Source: Cryptomeria japonica (Eukaryota; Streptophyta; Pinopsida; Cupressales; Cupressaceae). From it: a DNA stretch of 64,000 nucleotides. Every line of letters begins with the position of its first letter. Position 1 is the stretch's first letter. The position numbers and the translations under genes were made by a program. The stretch lies in contig NC_081410.1 in NCBI RefSeq assembly GCF_030272615.1, positions 570,357,152 through 570,421,151 on the forward strand, in the 5' to 3' direction. The notes beneath the pieces are model-generated. The model made no database searches. It saw nothing but the letters and a program-made list of their open reading frames with translations, and was not told the origin of the DNA. This document shows positions 36,237-47,729 of this stretch, in pieces.

Positions 36237-36608
36237 GAGGCAAGTACAGTGGAAAGTGCTCCTGGTGGTGCGACAAAAAGGACTAGGGCGAGTATGAAAA
36301 AAGTTGCTTTGGCCTCTTCCAAGGAAATCCCTATGCTCAGGGATAATTTTAAAGATTTGCAAGGGATTAGCGGAAATTTGGCTAATGCCCTTAAAAACAT
36401 TAAGTAACTTATCTTTTGTCTTTTTTTCTTTTATGGCTGGATGTTGCTAGTTTTGTTGGGCTTTTATGCTGGTTTTTGCCCAGAACTGTGTTGGTTTTTT
36501 TTCAGAATGTCTTTTCTTGTTTATTAATGCTATTATCTTTAAGGATCTTTTGTAAAGGGTTTTGGGATCCCTTCGAAACCTGTTTTTCCCATAATCAAAA
36601 ACTATTCT

Positions 36609-36883
36609 GATAAGGCATGATAGCCAGAAGCATTGAGAGATGAAGTGTGTTGATATATGATTAAGCATTTTGATGTTTACAAGATTGAAGTTGTTTACTA
36701 TTAAGTTGTTATAATAGTTAACTGATTGATGCTGAGTATTCTTATGAGTATTGATCTTGACAGTGAAAGTTTACTTTGTGAGTTTGAATTTGAGATTGGG
36801 AAGTTTGTATCTATTTTTCAGTTTACTGATTCACCCCCCCTTTCAATAATCTACCGGATACTTATTCTTTCATCATACCATCA
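36609..36883 (+). repeat. E1 5' LTR, last segment
   Basis: It resumes E1 after the LINE target duplication and matches the end of the 3' LTR (to 42851). It ends CATACCATCA just before the primer site. Confidence 0.92.
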
Positions 36884-36885
36884 AT

Positions 36886-36897
36886 TGGTATCAGAGC
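36886..36897 (+). other. Primer-binding site of E1 (tRNA-Met)
   Basis: TGGTATCAGAGC starts three bases after the LTR and is an exact match to the common plant Copia initiator tRNA-Met site. Confidence 0.92.
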
Positions 36898-36955
36898 ATC
36901 TCAGGTCCTCTTTAATCTAAAATCCTACCAACTTGAGGATAAGATCTTGTAGATC

Positions 36956-37800
36956 ATGATGAAGAAGGAAGGTCTGAAGTTAAACAAAGATAACTATAGG
37001 ATATGGAGTGACAGAATGAAGCTTTACATTAAGAGTCTGGGAAGTTAGTATTGGGATCATGTAGAAACTCAATATATTCCACCTATTAGAATTCTGACTG
37101 ATGATCAGAAGAAAGAACAACAAGAAAATCATCAAGCATTGGAGGCTATTATCAGTTCCCTATCTAATGTTGAATATGTAGATGTTCATGGTCTTGAAAC
37201 TGCATATGAAGTATGGAAAAAAATTGAAGAGATTTATAGAGGTGATGAACATGTTAAGATTTCTAAAGAGGAGAGCCTAAGAGGAAAGTTTGATGACATG
37301 AGAAAGCCTGAAGGTGAGAATATCCAACCATATGGTCAAAGGATAAAAGAGATAGTTGGTGAAATAAAGAGTGCACGAGGGAAAGTGGAAGATGCAACAG
37401 TGATCAGTAAGGTATTGAGAACCCTACTACCAATCTATGCTATCCAAGTTGTAGCTATTCAGGAGTTGAAGTTCATTGACAAAACTAAGGTAACTCTTGA
37501 CTCTATCATTGGCAAACTTACTACTTTTGAATTAAATGTCTATGAGGGTAGTGTACATAAATCAAAATCTGCATTCAAATCTTCTGTCTGTAACCCATCT
37601 GTAAGAAAAGTAGAGATACTTGTCACGGTTATGAATCTAGATCAGCAGAGATGTTGATGATGAAGATAGCCTAGTGGAGCTTGAAGCATTGTTGGAAAAA
37701 TGACTACCTAGAGGCACTGGGAAATACAGAGGTAAACTGCCTTTAAAATATTTTGCATGAAACAAGATTGGTCATATAGCAGCTAACTACCCCAATGGTG
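36956..37800 (+). pseudogene. E1 Copia Gag
   Basis: ATG 36956 starts MMKKEGLKLNKDNYRIWSDR, with the NYxxW pattern usual for Copia Gag. TAG near 37046 interrupts it. The frame then continues (LETAYEVWKKIEEIYRGDEH; SLRGKFDDMRKPEGENI) to 37657. A later piece has a ruined knuckle near 37750-37790: the second Cys codon is a stop and the last Cys is Tyr (NKIGHIAANY). It is part of the gag-pol of E1 and is non-functional. Confidence 0.82.
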
Positions 37801-37802
37801 AA

Positions 37803-40800
37803 AATGAATACAAGAGAGACAAATTCAAGAAGTATAAGGGTAAAGGCAAGAGAGATTGTCTTATTGCGGTTGATAGTGGTATTACTGATGAAGAATTTGA
37901 TGATGATGCTAGTGAAGATATTGTGTTTGTAGCTATTAAGGAAGAGATATCAGATCAGAAGGCATTGGTGTCCAGGATGGATAACTCTGATGATTGGATC
38001 ATTGATAGTGGTTGTTCATATCACATGACTGGTGGTCGGACCAAATTTATTTCCCTGAAGGAATTTGATGGCGGTGTTGTCAGATTTGGCAATGACTCAC
38101 ACAATATGGTTAAAGGTAAGGGAGTTATTTCTCTTAATGGGAAGAGTAGCGTTGACAATGTCTATTGGGTTGAAGTTCTGAAGCACAATCTTCTAAGTGT
38201 GGCATAACTTAATGATAGAGGATACCCACTGGAGTATAGAACTGGTATGTGCAAAATCTTTGACAACAAAGGTCAATTGATTGCAACCGAGAAACAAACC
38301 AGAGGTAATCTATTTCATCTTAATCCTAAAGTTAGCAACTGTTTGATTGCAAAGATTGATGATAGCTGGCTTTGGCATAGGAGATTTTGTCATATAAACT
38401 TTGATAACATTGTTAAAGTAAGCAAGTCCAAGACAATAAGAGGTCTGCCTCAGCTAGACAAACCCATTAATGCTCTTTGTAAAGAATCTCAGTTAGGAAA
38501 GATGACTTCTTCAACTTTCAAGAGCTAGTCCTTCTCAACACAACACTTGTTAGATTTGGTTCATACAGATCTATGTGGATCAATAAGAACAAGAAGCATT
38601 CAAAGTGATAAATATTTCATGATCTTCACTAATGATTGTTCAAGGATGATGTGGGTCACATTCTTGAAGGATAAGAATGAAGCTTTTGGTAAGTTCAAGG
38701 CATTTAGGGCCTTAGCTGAGAAAGTGAGTAGCAAAAAGATAAAATTTCTGAGAACATATCAAGGTGGTGAATTTACTTCTGAGGAATTCAATAAGTACTG
38801 TGATGAGAACGGTATCAAGCGACAACTTTCTGCACCAAGGACACCACAACATAATGGTATAGCAGAGAGGAACAATCAGTTAGTGGCTGAAGTTGCTAGG
38901 ACAATGTTGATATAAGGAGATGTAGTGAAAACATTTTTGAAAGAAGCTGTAAGTATAGATGTCTACACAATGAACCAAGTTCTGGTGAAAAGAGGCAAGG
39001 ACAAGACCCCTTATGAATATTGGTATGGAAGATCACCTGATGTTAGCTATTGTAAGATATTTGGTAGCAAATGTTTTATTAAAAGAGGTGATTACATAAG
39101 CAAGTTTGAAGCTAAGAGTGATGAAGGCATATTTCTTGGCTATTCCACCGAGTAAGGCCTATAAATGCTTCAAAAATCACACAAAGAATTGTTGAGAGTG
39201 CTGATGTTCATATAGATGAATGTCCTGGAGTCTCAGAAGGAACTAGTTCAGAGAAAAAGGACGAAGATCCTTGCATTTTTCTTTTGGAAAGTGAAATTGT
39301 TAAATCAGAAACTGGTAAAGAAAATTATGATGTACTTGTTCAACCGAAACAAATAAATTTAGAAGAAGATAATAATGAAGAAGTTGAACCTAGAGAGAAT
39401 GATCATGTTATTCCTAGGTATGTGAGACTGAACCACAGTCTTGAGCAGATTATTGGGGATAAGGATGCTAGAGTACTAACTAGAAGAAGAATAAGAGAGA
39501 ACTCTTGCATGATCTTCACCATTGAACCTAGAAGTGCTAAGGAGGCATTTGGTGATGATTATTGGGTTAAAGCTATGGAGGAAGAATTGGATCAAATTGA
39601 GAAGAACAACACTTGGACCTTGGTACCCTGATCGGTAAACAAGAATGTTATAGGTACTAAATGGGTATTTAGAAACAAGTTAAATGGAGATGGAGTTGTA
39701 GTTCGCAACAAGGCAAGATTAGTCTGCAAGGGTTATGCTCAAGAAGAAGGAGAATATTATGGGGAAACTTTTGCACCAGTAGTAAGACTAGAAGGTGTTA
39801 GAAATTTACTTGCATTTGCAGCCCATAATAAGTTCAAGGTATACCAGATGGATGTTAAGTCTGCATTTTTGAATGGGATATTGGAATAAGAGGTATACAT
39901 AGAGAAGCTAGATGGTTATGCATTGACTGATGAAAAAGACATGGTATGCATATTGCATAAAGCTTTGTATGGATTAAAGAAGGCACCTAGAGCATGGTAT
40001 GAACGACTTCATACAAATCTGATGAAGATAGGCTTTGCAAGAACCAGTGATGATAGTAATATTTATCTCAAGTCTGAAGGAGATGGAATACTGGTCAGTG
40101 AAGTATTTGTTGATGATATTATTTTTGGAGGTAATGATGTCATGAGCATCAGTTTTGCAGATGAAATGAAAAATGAGTTTGAAATGTCTTTAGTAGGGGA
40201 AATAAAAAATTTCATAGGCTTGTAGATACAACAAATGAAGAATGGTATTTTCATTACACAATCTAAGTATGTGAAAGAGGTTTTGAAAACTTTTGGCATG
40301 AGTGGTTGTAAACCAGTTGGAACACCAATGGTTACAGGTTGTAAGTTATCCAAGGAAGATGAATCTAAGTTTGTTGATGAAAAGGAATACATGTCAATGA
40401 TTGGCAAATTACACTATGTTGTTCAAAGCAGACCGGATATTGCCCATGCAGTTGGTATAGTTGCAAGATTTCAGAAGAATCCAAAGGAAGAACATCTGAT
40501 AGAAACCAAGAGAATTTTTAGGTATCTAAAAGGTACAGTTGACTATGGATTATGGTATCCCTATGGTGGAAACTTTGACATGAAGGCATAGACAGATGCT
40601 GATTGGGTAGGAAATGTTGATGACCAGAAAAGTACTATGAGTGGAGAATTCTTTCTAGAAGGAAGGCTTGTATTATGGAGTAGTAAGAAGCAGAGTTGTA
40701 CTTTACAATCTACTGCTGAAGCTGAGTATGTTGCAGCTTATATGAATTGCACACGGGCTATTTGGATGAGGCACATTTTGGAAGGTTTTAAGATGAAGAT

Positions 40801-41065
40801 CTCAGAACCTATAAATATTTTATGTGATAATACAAGTGCCATAAATATTTATAAGAATCCTATTTTATACGCTCACACCAAGCACATTGAATTGAAGTAT
40901 CACTTTTTGAGGGAAAAAGTTCAAAGTAAAGATGTTATCTTAGAGCATGTTTCCACCAAGGAGCAACTTGTAGATATCTTTACCAAACTTCTGCCTAAGA
41001 CCACTTTTGAGTATCTTAGAAGTCAGTTGGGGGTTGTCCCTCTTCATGAAGTTAGTTGGGCATGA
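37803..41065 (+). pseudogene. E1 Copia pol: protease, integrase, RT, RNase H
   Basis: The domains stand in Copia order. The protease has DSGCSYHM at 38004. A GAG-pre-integrase region has HRRFCHINF near 38380. The integrase has HTDLCG near 38562 and NGIAERNN near 38854, but the second catalytic Asp is Tyr (RTYQGGEF, Tyr at 38757). The RT has KWVFRNKLNGDG near 39660 and catalytic FVDD at 40106. RNase H ends with TKHIELKYHFLREKV and TKLLPKTTFEYL. At least eight stops or shifts occur (for example near 38205, 38526, 38913, 39153, 39630, 39887, 40223 and 40590). It would have supplied cytoplasmic reverse transcription and nuclear integration. Confidence 0.88.
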
Positions 41066-41411
41066 TGCTGATTGCATCAATCCCTGAATCACTTGCATAA
41101 TTTTAGATGGATTGATGAAGAAGTGGATGTATTCCACAAGGGGAGTATCAAGTTGCAGTATGTTGTTGATGCATAGTGAAAATTTGCAATTACATGTTTT
41201 ACTTTCAATTTGGCATTGTTGTCAAAGGGGGAGAATAATTATGTGATTAAGAGAAGAATTATATGATTGGCAAAGGGAAACCAACGATAGGCTGAACATA
41301 GACAGAGCATAGTGAATATTTGGTAATGTAAACTAGGATTCCTATTCACCAATCATAGCAGCAATTAGAGGCATTGATATTTGTATTGCCATCAATGCCA
41401 AAGGGGGAGAT
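41066..41411 (+). other. E1 3' untranslated stretch with two polypurine tracts
   Basis: TCAAAGGGGGAGA occurs near 41222-41234 and CCAAAGGGGGAGAT at 41398-41411, next to the 3' LTR. The second is the expected plus-strand primer. The first is an upstream copy also seen in A, B and E3. Confidence 0.8.
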
Positions 41412-42851
41412 TGTTGGCATTTGCATGAAGATTGCATTAATGATATGTTATGTTGTCATTGATGTCAATTGAACCGATGATGGTATTTATGATATTGCTA
41501 ATATTGTTGTTATTGATATTGTCTTGTAACCTGTAGGAAGAGCTTTGAGGAAGATGTTGTAAAATGGTATATAAGTTTGTGAGTTGAACTGGAAAACTGG
41601 TGTATAAGGTTAAACCCTTTCTATGTTATGTAATCGGTAAACCCTACCAGTTGTTTCTGTTAAACCCTAACCGATCAAGTTTGTTGGTTTAAATTCTAAT
41701 GATGAGTGGTAATGATAGTGACACGTGTGATCATTGTATGAGGATAAGTTCAGATTCTTTTGGTGTATTTATTTGATTGTCTAGGGAATTAGCAAAGTGG
41801 ATTTCATCTAATGCATATCGCGTGATGAGATACAAGTCTGATGAATCGGTGATCATGGAGCGGTTGGATTTTTCTTGAAGAATGTGTATAGATTGCTATG
41901 TAAATCCAATGGTCACACTTGAACCAATTTGTTTGTAATGTCTATGGGAGAATTAGGTTTTTGTTGTGTTACCAACCTAATTGATTTGTATTTAAGTTTG
42001 ATGAAGTTGTTTTGTTTAGTGTTGGCAAAGTGTTGGCTGAAATCAGTTGAGTGTGTGGTTTCCTAACTAGAGAATGGATCTACAGTTTGAGTAAAGGAAG
42101 ATTGAATCTTAAAAGGATCTGATCAAGCAAATGTAATGCTATTCAGACAGATCAAGAAAACTTGTTGTTTTCTAACAATTACAGCAGAACTGAAATCCCC
42201 TAACCGAGTAAGCTCTAACAAGCTTGGTTACTTCTTAAATCCTCTAACAAGGTGATCCATTAGCTTGGATTCTCAAATCCTCTACCGAGGTTACTCCTAA
42301 CAGGGTTTTTTATTTTTATCAAGGCATTTTGTAAATCCCTTAACCGACTGATTCCTAACAAGATCAGTTCTTAACAGGACTTATTGTAAAAGCTTTAAGA
42401 GGCTAGGCTCCTAACATGGCAAACTTCAGAAGAGTTCAGATAGCTATCTTGTGAGTCTCATCTCACCATGGTTTTTACCTATTTGGGTTTTCCATGTATA
42501 AACATTTGTGTCATGTGGTGAATGTTTTTGTGGTTATGATCTTATTTGTTGATTTGATTGACTACTTAACTATTCTGATAAGGCATGATAACTGGAAGCA
42601 TTGAGAGATGAAGTATGTTGATATATGATTAAGCATTTTGATGTTTACAAGATTGAAGTTGTTTACTGTTAAGTTGTTATAATGGTTAACCGGTTGATGT
42701 TGATTATTCTTATGAGTATTGATCTTGACAATGAAAGTTTCCTTTGTGAGTTTGAATTTGAGGTTGGGAAGTTTATATCAGTTTTTCAGTATACTGATTC
42801 ACCCCCCCTCTTAGTAATCTACCAGATACTTATTATTTCATCATACCATCA
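41412..42851 (+). repeat. E1 3' LTR (1,440 bp)
   Basis: It is an uninterrupted copy of the LTR whose 5' counterpart is split in three. It ends CATACCATCA and is followed by GTCCT and satellite. Confidence 0.95.
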
Positions 42852-42856
42852 GTCCT

Positions 42857-43193
42857 AAGGGGTTATAGAACACCATATGACCACTTAAAACACCATAAGA
42901 CCCATAACGACACCATATGATGTCCTAAGGGGTCATATGGTGTCCTGAAGGGTCACGGGACACCATATGACCTCTTAGGACATAATATGACCCCTAACAA
43001 AACCTAATGGATCATGTGGTATCTAAGGGGTCATACGATGTCTTGTGACCCCTTAGGACACAATATGACCCCCAACAAGACCATACAACCCCCAACAACA
43101 CCATATGGTGTCCTAAGGGGTCATATGACACCATATGACCCGTTAGGACACAATATGACCCCTAACAACACCTAAGGGGTCATATGTTGTCCT
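42857..43193. repeat. Satellite array, second segment
   Basis: The same CCATATGACC/GGTCATATGG units as in 8842-13214, between E1 and B. It ends in GTCCT (43189-43193), duplicated at 49690-49694. Confidence 0.93.
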
Positions 43194-44001
43194 TGTTAGG
43201 GTTCCCACAGATACTGAGAGGGGGTGTGAATTAGTATCTGATCGGTAATGAAATTTTCTTAAGACAAAACATGCAGAACATAAAGTAATAGGATACCGGT
43301 ATGAAAGATTTAATGTAATTAACAAAATCAAAAACATCCACATGAAAAGAACACCATAACACAAGATGTTTAACGAGGAAACCCGGTGTGGGAAAAAACT
43401 CGGTGGGATTTGTGACCCACAATATTCACTTACTGGCCAATAAGAGAATATTACTTACAATAGGGGCCTGTACATGCAGGAAGGCCAACTGCCTAGAGCA
43501 CACTGCTCAATGGAAAGTCTCACTGACATACAATGTGGATTATACAAATCCGATATCTTGTACTGCTTTACAATAGCATCTTCAATGCCAGATTCAGTAC
43601 CAGTTCTTTCTCTATTCTTTACATATACCCTTGACCTATAATTCACACATTAGGTCTGCCTAATAATTTTCTTTATACTTCCTATACATATCTTACAAAT
43701 GTCTACAATGATCTCTTTTATATACAAGAGTCATTTTACAATTTTCCAAGTCGGCTTACAATAATAAACAAAATATTACATATCAAAAATCCTGTCGGCC
43801 TCTATGCTGGTATACATATTTTCTTCTATGTCGGTGCCGGTGCCAGTGTAGAGTGGTCTTGCTGATGCCAGTGCATTGTCTTTCTTGAATAATGCTTTGC
43901 CGGTAGAATGTCTTGCCGGTGCCATAGGATTGCAAGGTTGCCATCAATGACAAAACCTTCAATCACACACAATGTCTCATTGGAGTGTCCATATGCCAAG
44001 A
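43194..44001 (-). repeat. Element B 3' LTR
   Basis: Reverse-oriented copy of 48911-49689. On the minus strand it starts TCTTGGCATATGGACACTCC, so the terminal TG is changed to TC. The polypurine tract lies at 44002-44015 (plus strand ATCTCCCCCTTTGG). Confidence 0.9.
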
Positions 44002-44207
44002 ATCTCCCCCTTTGGAATTGATGGCAACACTCATGAGAAATTTCAAAAAGATATCCAAAAATGTGTAGACCAAAAAATTTACAAAAAAAGTGAATGACTC
44101 CCCCTGAGCATATGATCCCTGTGTTTTGAATTTTCTCATCCTACTACTCCCCTTTTGGCATCAATGACAAAGGTTAGTAGAGTTTGTAGTTATACCAATC
44201 CATAACC

Positions 44208-47200
44208 TCAACCTTGTAGTTGGGTAGTTATTATTTGAAGAAGATCACCCAAAATTAAGTTTATACTATCCATAAACTTTTTGCTATCTTTTATTGCAGT
44301 TTCAGTTCTCTTTACAATGCCGGTGAGCTACTGCAATTGCTCTACCGGTGTTTTACTTCCCGGTGTTAATGCCTCTAAGATTTCCTTCCGTACAGATGCT
44401 AGATAATCCAATCTTGGACTCAGTTTGGATCTCAAGTGTTTTGCCTTATTTATTATTGTCTCTTTCTCTTTCTCCTATTTAAGTAATTCTGTCTCAAAAT
44501 TTGCTAACTTATCTTCAAAAACTGATAATGAATTTGGTGAGTTGACAAAATTGTCTGCAAGCTTGTTTATCTCTTCCTGTGTCTTGCTTATCTTCTTGTC
44601 TACATCTATAGTTAGGAAGTTTGTTTTGCATGTGTCTTTGTACAGGTTTTTGTACTCTTTTAACAAACTACACAGTTCTGGTAGAAGTGTGTCAAAATCT
44701 CTGTTACACTTCTTAATTCCTTCCTCAAAGAATTTATGTTTCTCCTTTTCTACAATGTCCTTTACAGATTCTACCTTTATTTGCTCAATATTTCTATAAA
44801 TGTATTTACATAGTGTATCTAACTGTCCTAAAGAATCTTTATTGTCTATATTACAATTAGGAGCTATTGATTTCAAAAAATGAGATTGAATCATCTATTG
44901 CTTTGTAAGCTTGTGAGCTATAGTCAGTTATTTTCTTGATGGATTCAAGTAATACCTCAGTCACATTTGTTGACTTTGATGGTGACCCAACAAACTTAGT
45001 ATCGGTGGAAGTGACCATGCTTGTATTGACCTCTGGTAGGTCTGTTTGTGTCTGCATTTCTTTAAGCACTGGTTTTCCTGCTTCATTTCTTACCGGTGGC
45101 ATCTATTCTAGAGCCTTTAGCTCTATCGGTTTCTCTGTTTGTGCTTCAGATTCCACCTTTTTCCTTGTATCCACTGCCGGTTGCTCTGTATTTCCTGTTA
45201 CCGGAGACTCTTTGGCTATATCTGATTTAACTGTTGTATCTTTATCTACCACTATGTTGATCTTCTGAGTATCAACATTCACAGTATATAGGACTTTAGG
45301 ATTAGTATTGCCATCTTCTATATCCATGCTCTCAGTTGCTGATTGATCTTCAGTAGTTGTTGATTTTACCTGTGCAGTATTTAAAGGAGGTGGGGGTAAG
45401 TTGTATCTAACCTTGATACTTGGTGGTCCACCAACTTTACCTTTCCCTTTGTCCTTCTGATATACCTTAATAGGCTTGGGGTTCCTGAACTTTTCTTGTT
45501 TTTCTTTCTCAACCAAGAATATATCCCATCCATCTTCTGTTTCCTCTGTCACTTCATTAACTCTTCCTACCATTAGTGAAATATGCCGGTGTGCAGTAGA
45601 GAATACTGACCGGTTTGCTTGAGCAATTGGGTCATCAATTTCTTTAGGTGAGTTTACCAGATATACAGCAAGAAATTTCTCAATTTTTATTTTCTTATCC
45701 AATTCTATCATTGCCTGTCTTCTTGCCTCTAGTCTTTGAAATAATTCATCTGGAATTTCATTGACTACTTCCATCAAAAACTTCTTGTACATATCCATAT
45801 GTAATATAACACTATTTTCTACTTGTTCTTTCTCATCAGCTGATAGGGTGTCATAAATTTTCCCTATGTTCTTCAGTTTTCCTTCCTCTATGATCTCATT
45901 TAACAAAATTTCTAGAGGTGCCAAGTCAGTTGTTGTCTTTTTCTTTTTCTTAGGGGTCAGCTTCCTTTTAGGTGTGACCTTTCTAACCGGAGATCTCACA
46001 GCTTGTTTCTTTTGCCTTGTCCTTCTAGGTGAAGGAGTGGTTGTCGGTGAGGGATCTCTTTTCCTAAAAACTCTTTTAAAAGTTGTTGGTATATCTCCTT
46101 TTGAGGAAGTACCTACCGGTGATAGATGAGCTTCAGGTTGTGGGTCTACCAACTCATCTTCAGTTATGTCGATTTTCTTTAATATATCTTCCTTTATGGC
46201 TTTTGCTTGTCTGGACCCTTTTCTCACAAATGCCTCAACCTTCTTCACTCTTTTCTTTGACTGAATTTGGATTTCTATGGTTTTAGCACTACCAAATATT
46301 TCTTCTTTAGGTTCATTGGGGGCTTCCAGAAGTGTTTTTCCATAAGTTTCCACTATGTGGTCATCTGTTTCATAGCCCATTTCTGTTACCCAGATTGTCC
46401 TAGGGATGACTCCTTCCATCCATATTTCATCCTTTTTGATAACAAAGCATATATCATCTTTGTATTTGTCTACAATCTTCTGTGATAACCTTGTCCTTTT
46501 CTTCATTTTTGTTTTTAGTGCTTGGAAAAAGTCATGAATGATGTTTTCCTTATTGTCGCCCATGGTTTTGAATAGTTCTGTCAGTTGCTTTCCTACCGGT
46601 ATGTCATATCCGAAATCTTTATATCCTATACCGGGAACTTGTTTTGTTATATGAAGCATTAGACACACTAACAAATTTCCAAATCTGAAGGTTCCTTTCT
46701 TATCCTTCTTTATCTTCCTGAGGTTGTCTATCAGTTCATCCTTTAGCCATTCACAGATGTCAATTTTTGCATTGTCTGTTACTATGTCATAAGCAATCTT
46801 GATGTACAAACTTGAAAATAAGTTGAGTCTATTGGCATGAGTGGCTTTGTAACCTAATATCATGCTTATGAATCTCATATTTGTATCCTTTACATCATTA
46901 ACCCTTAACGATCTTTTATCAGATGTTGCACCTGTTAGGTCAATGACTAGATCATTTGAGACTTTCTTGTTTTTATCTGGTCTTTTACCGGTGGCCGGTA
47001 ACCCTATGATAGCCTTTACCGCTTGCTTGGTGATCTTATGAATTGTATCTAACCAAAAAAATTCTCCATGAACTCTGCTTAATACTATCCTAATCACATC
47101 CTTAGGAAATTCCAGAATACTAAGGATTTCTGTGAATCCTAGGGTTTCAATGATTTTGTGTTCAGCTTTGATATTGCCGGTATCATCACATATCTCAGTT

Positions 47201-47427
47201 TTGTACATGGTTTTGATTTCCTTGTCTCCTAGCTCTTCAATATTGCAGTGAATATACATTCTAGGGTCTTCAACATATACAACACCTTTAGGGATTTGAG
47301 AGAATGCACCTAAGGTATCATCTTTCTTTGCTATTTCAGGGACCAACTGAAATACGGGCCTAGGTCTTTTAATTACTTCCACAATAGTAGGGTTCGCTAT
47401 GTATTCAATTGTAGAGGAGGATGCCAT
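44208..47427 (-). pseudogene. Element B cargo ORF, ~1,070 codons, unknown function (most complete copy)
   Basis: The ATG at 47427 (MASSSTIEYIANPTIVEVI) is chosen because A and C start alike; the open frame itself extends upstream to 47517. It is open for 774 codons to TAG 45103, continues in frame to about 44880, shifts frame and ends at TGA 44208. The N-terminal part has EFPKDVIRIVLSRVHGEFFW, HKITKQAVKAIIGLPATG and KGTFRFGNLLVCLMLHI. A basic stretch follows near 46020-45930 (KRKLTPKKKKKTTT), then a PLEILLNEIIEEGKLKNIG helix block. The rest is a Pro/Thr/Glu-rich linker and a coiled-coil tail. No enzymatic motif, signal peptide or membrane segment is seen. It occupies the place of pol. The basic run suggests nuclear or nucleic-acid contact, which is inference only. 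Confidence 0.78.
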
Positions 47428-47729
47428 GATAAAATACCTTATTTTTTGTCTTGGATGAATGATTGCTTGGAATGTGCTTGCTTCTTGCTTGAAATGCCTT
47501 AGCTCGGAAATCTTCACGCTCTCTAAAAGTTTGAAATCACGGTGAAATGAAATGGAGCCAAAACCTTATTTTATACAGTCTTTTCCACTACCTACCACAT
47601 TAATTGCTTGCCATTAATGTATTAGCTTAACTTTATTTGCTGGTAATGAGTGATTTTCAACTTCTTTTCTCTAACCGAGGGAATAATAGCACGTGTCATT
47701 AGATTGACAAACCCTCAAGATAATTTTCT

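Larger units (their letters stand above)
28085..36407 (+). pseudogene. Extra LINE ORF after RNase H, unknown function, split by element A
   Basis: Coding-like sequence runs from about 28085 to 29702. It resumes in the same frame at 36242 and stops at TAA 36405-36407; removing element A and one GAGGC restores one frame there. The first part is globular: FTPDADLISTVTGMP near 28490 and GHFTRVHTYHFVLLNHFRH near 28700. A long acidic, Lys/Glu-rich stretch follows (28900-29370). A helical tail comes next, and the end contains MLRDNFKDLQGISGNLANAL. There are several stops. I do not recognise a family. The TGMP block and the order globular, charged, helical loosely recall the A/B/C cargo ORF, but similarity is too weak to call homology. 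Plant L1 elements normally end with RNase H, so this ORF is unusual. Confidence 0.5.
22261..36599 (+). mobile_element. L1-type LINE (7.8 kb without nested element A)
   Basis: It is flanked by a 9-base duplication, AACTATTCT. It carries ORF1 with a DUF4283-like region and CCHC knuckle, ORF2 with APE endonuclease, reverse transcriptase, zf-RVT and RNase H, then a third, charged ORF. The 5' untranslated part is only 19 bases and the 3' end lacks a clear poly(A) tail (just CAAA). It may therefore be slightly truncated at either end. Element A lies inside the third ORF. All ORFs have stops, so it is inactive. Confidence 0.88.
13215..42851 (+). mobile_element. E1: Copia LTR retrotransposon with nested Gypsy, LINE and element A
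   Basis: The element starts TGTTGGCATTTGCATG and ends CATACCATCA. It is flanked by the satellite 5-mer GTCCT at 13210-13214 and 42852-42856. Removing the nested insertions leaves about 7.4 kb: a split 5' LTR of 1,439 bases, a tRNA-Met primer site, gag-protease-integrase-RT-RNase H in Copia order, and a 1,440-base 3' LTR. Both insertions into E1 lie in its 5' LTR (Gypsy at 14031, LINE at 22261). Every ORF has stops, so it is inactive. Confidence 0.92.

Noticed and set aside
44208-47427. Env-like gene of a Sirevirus-type Copia element
   Set aside because: Position after gag and the coiled coil fit loosely, but there is no signal peptide or membrane segment and pol is absent. I keep it as unknown.
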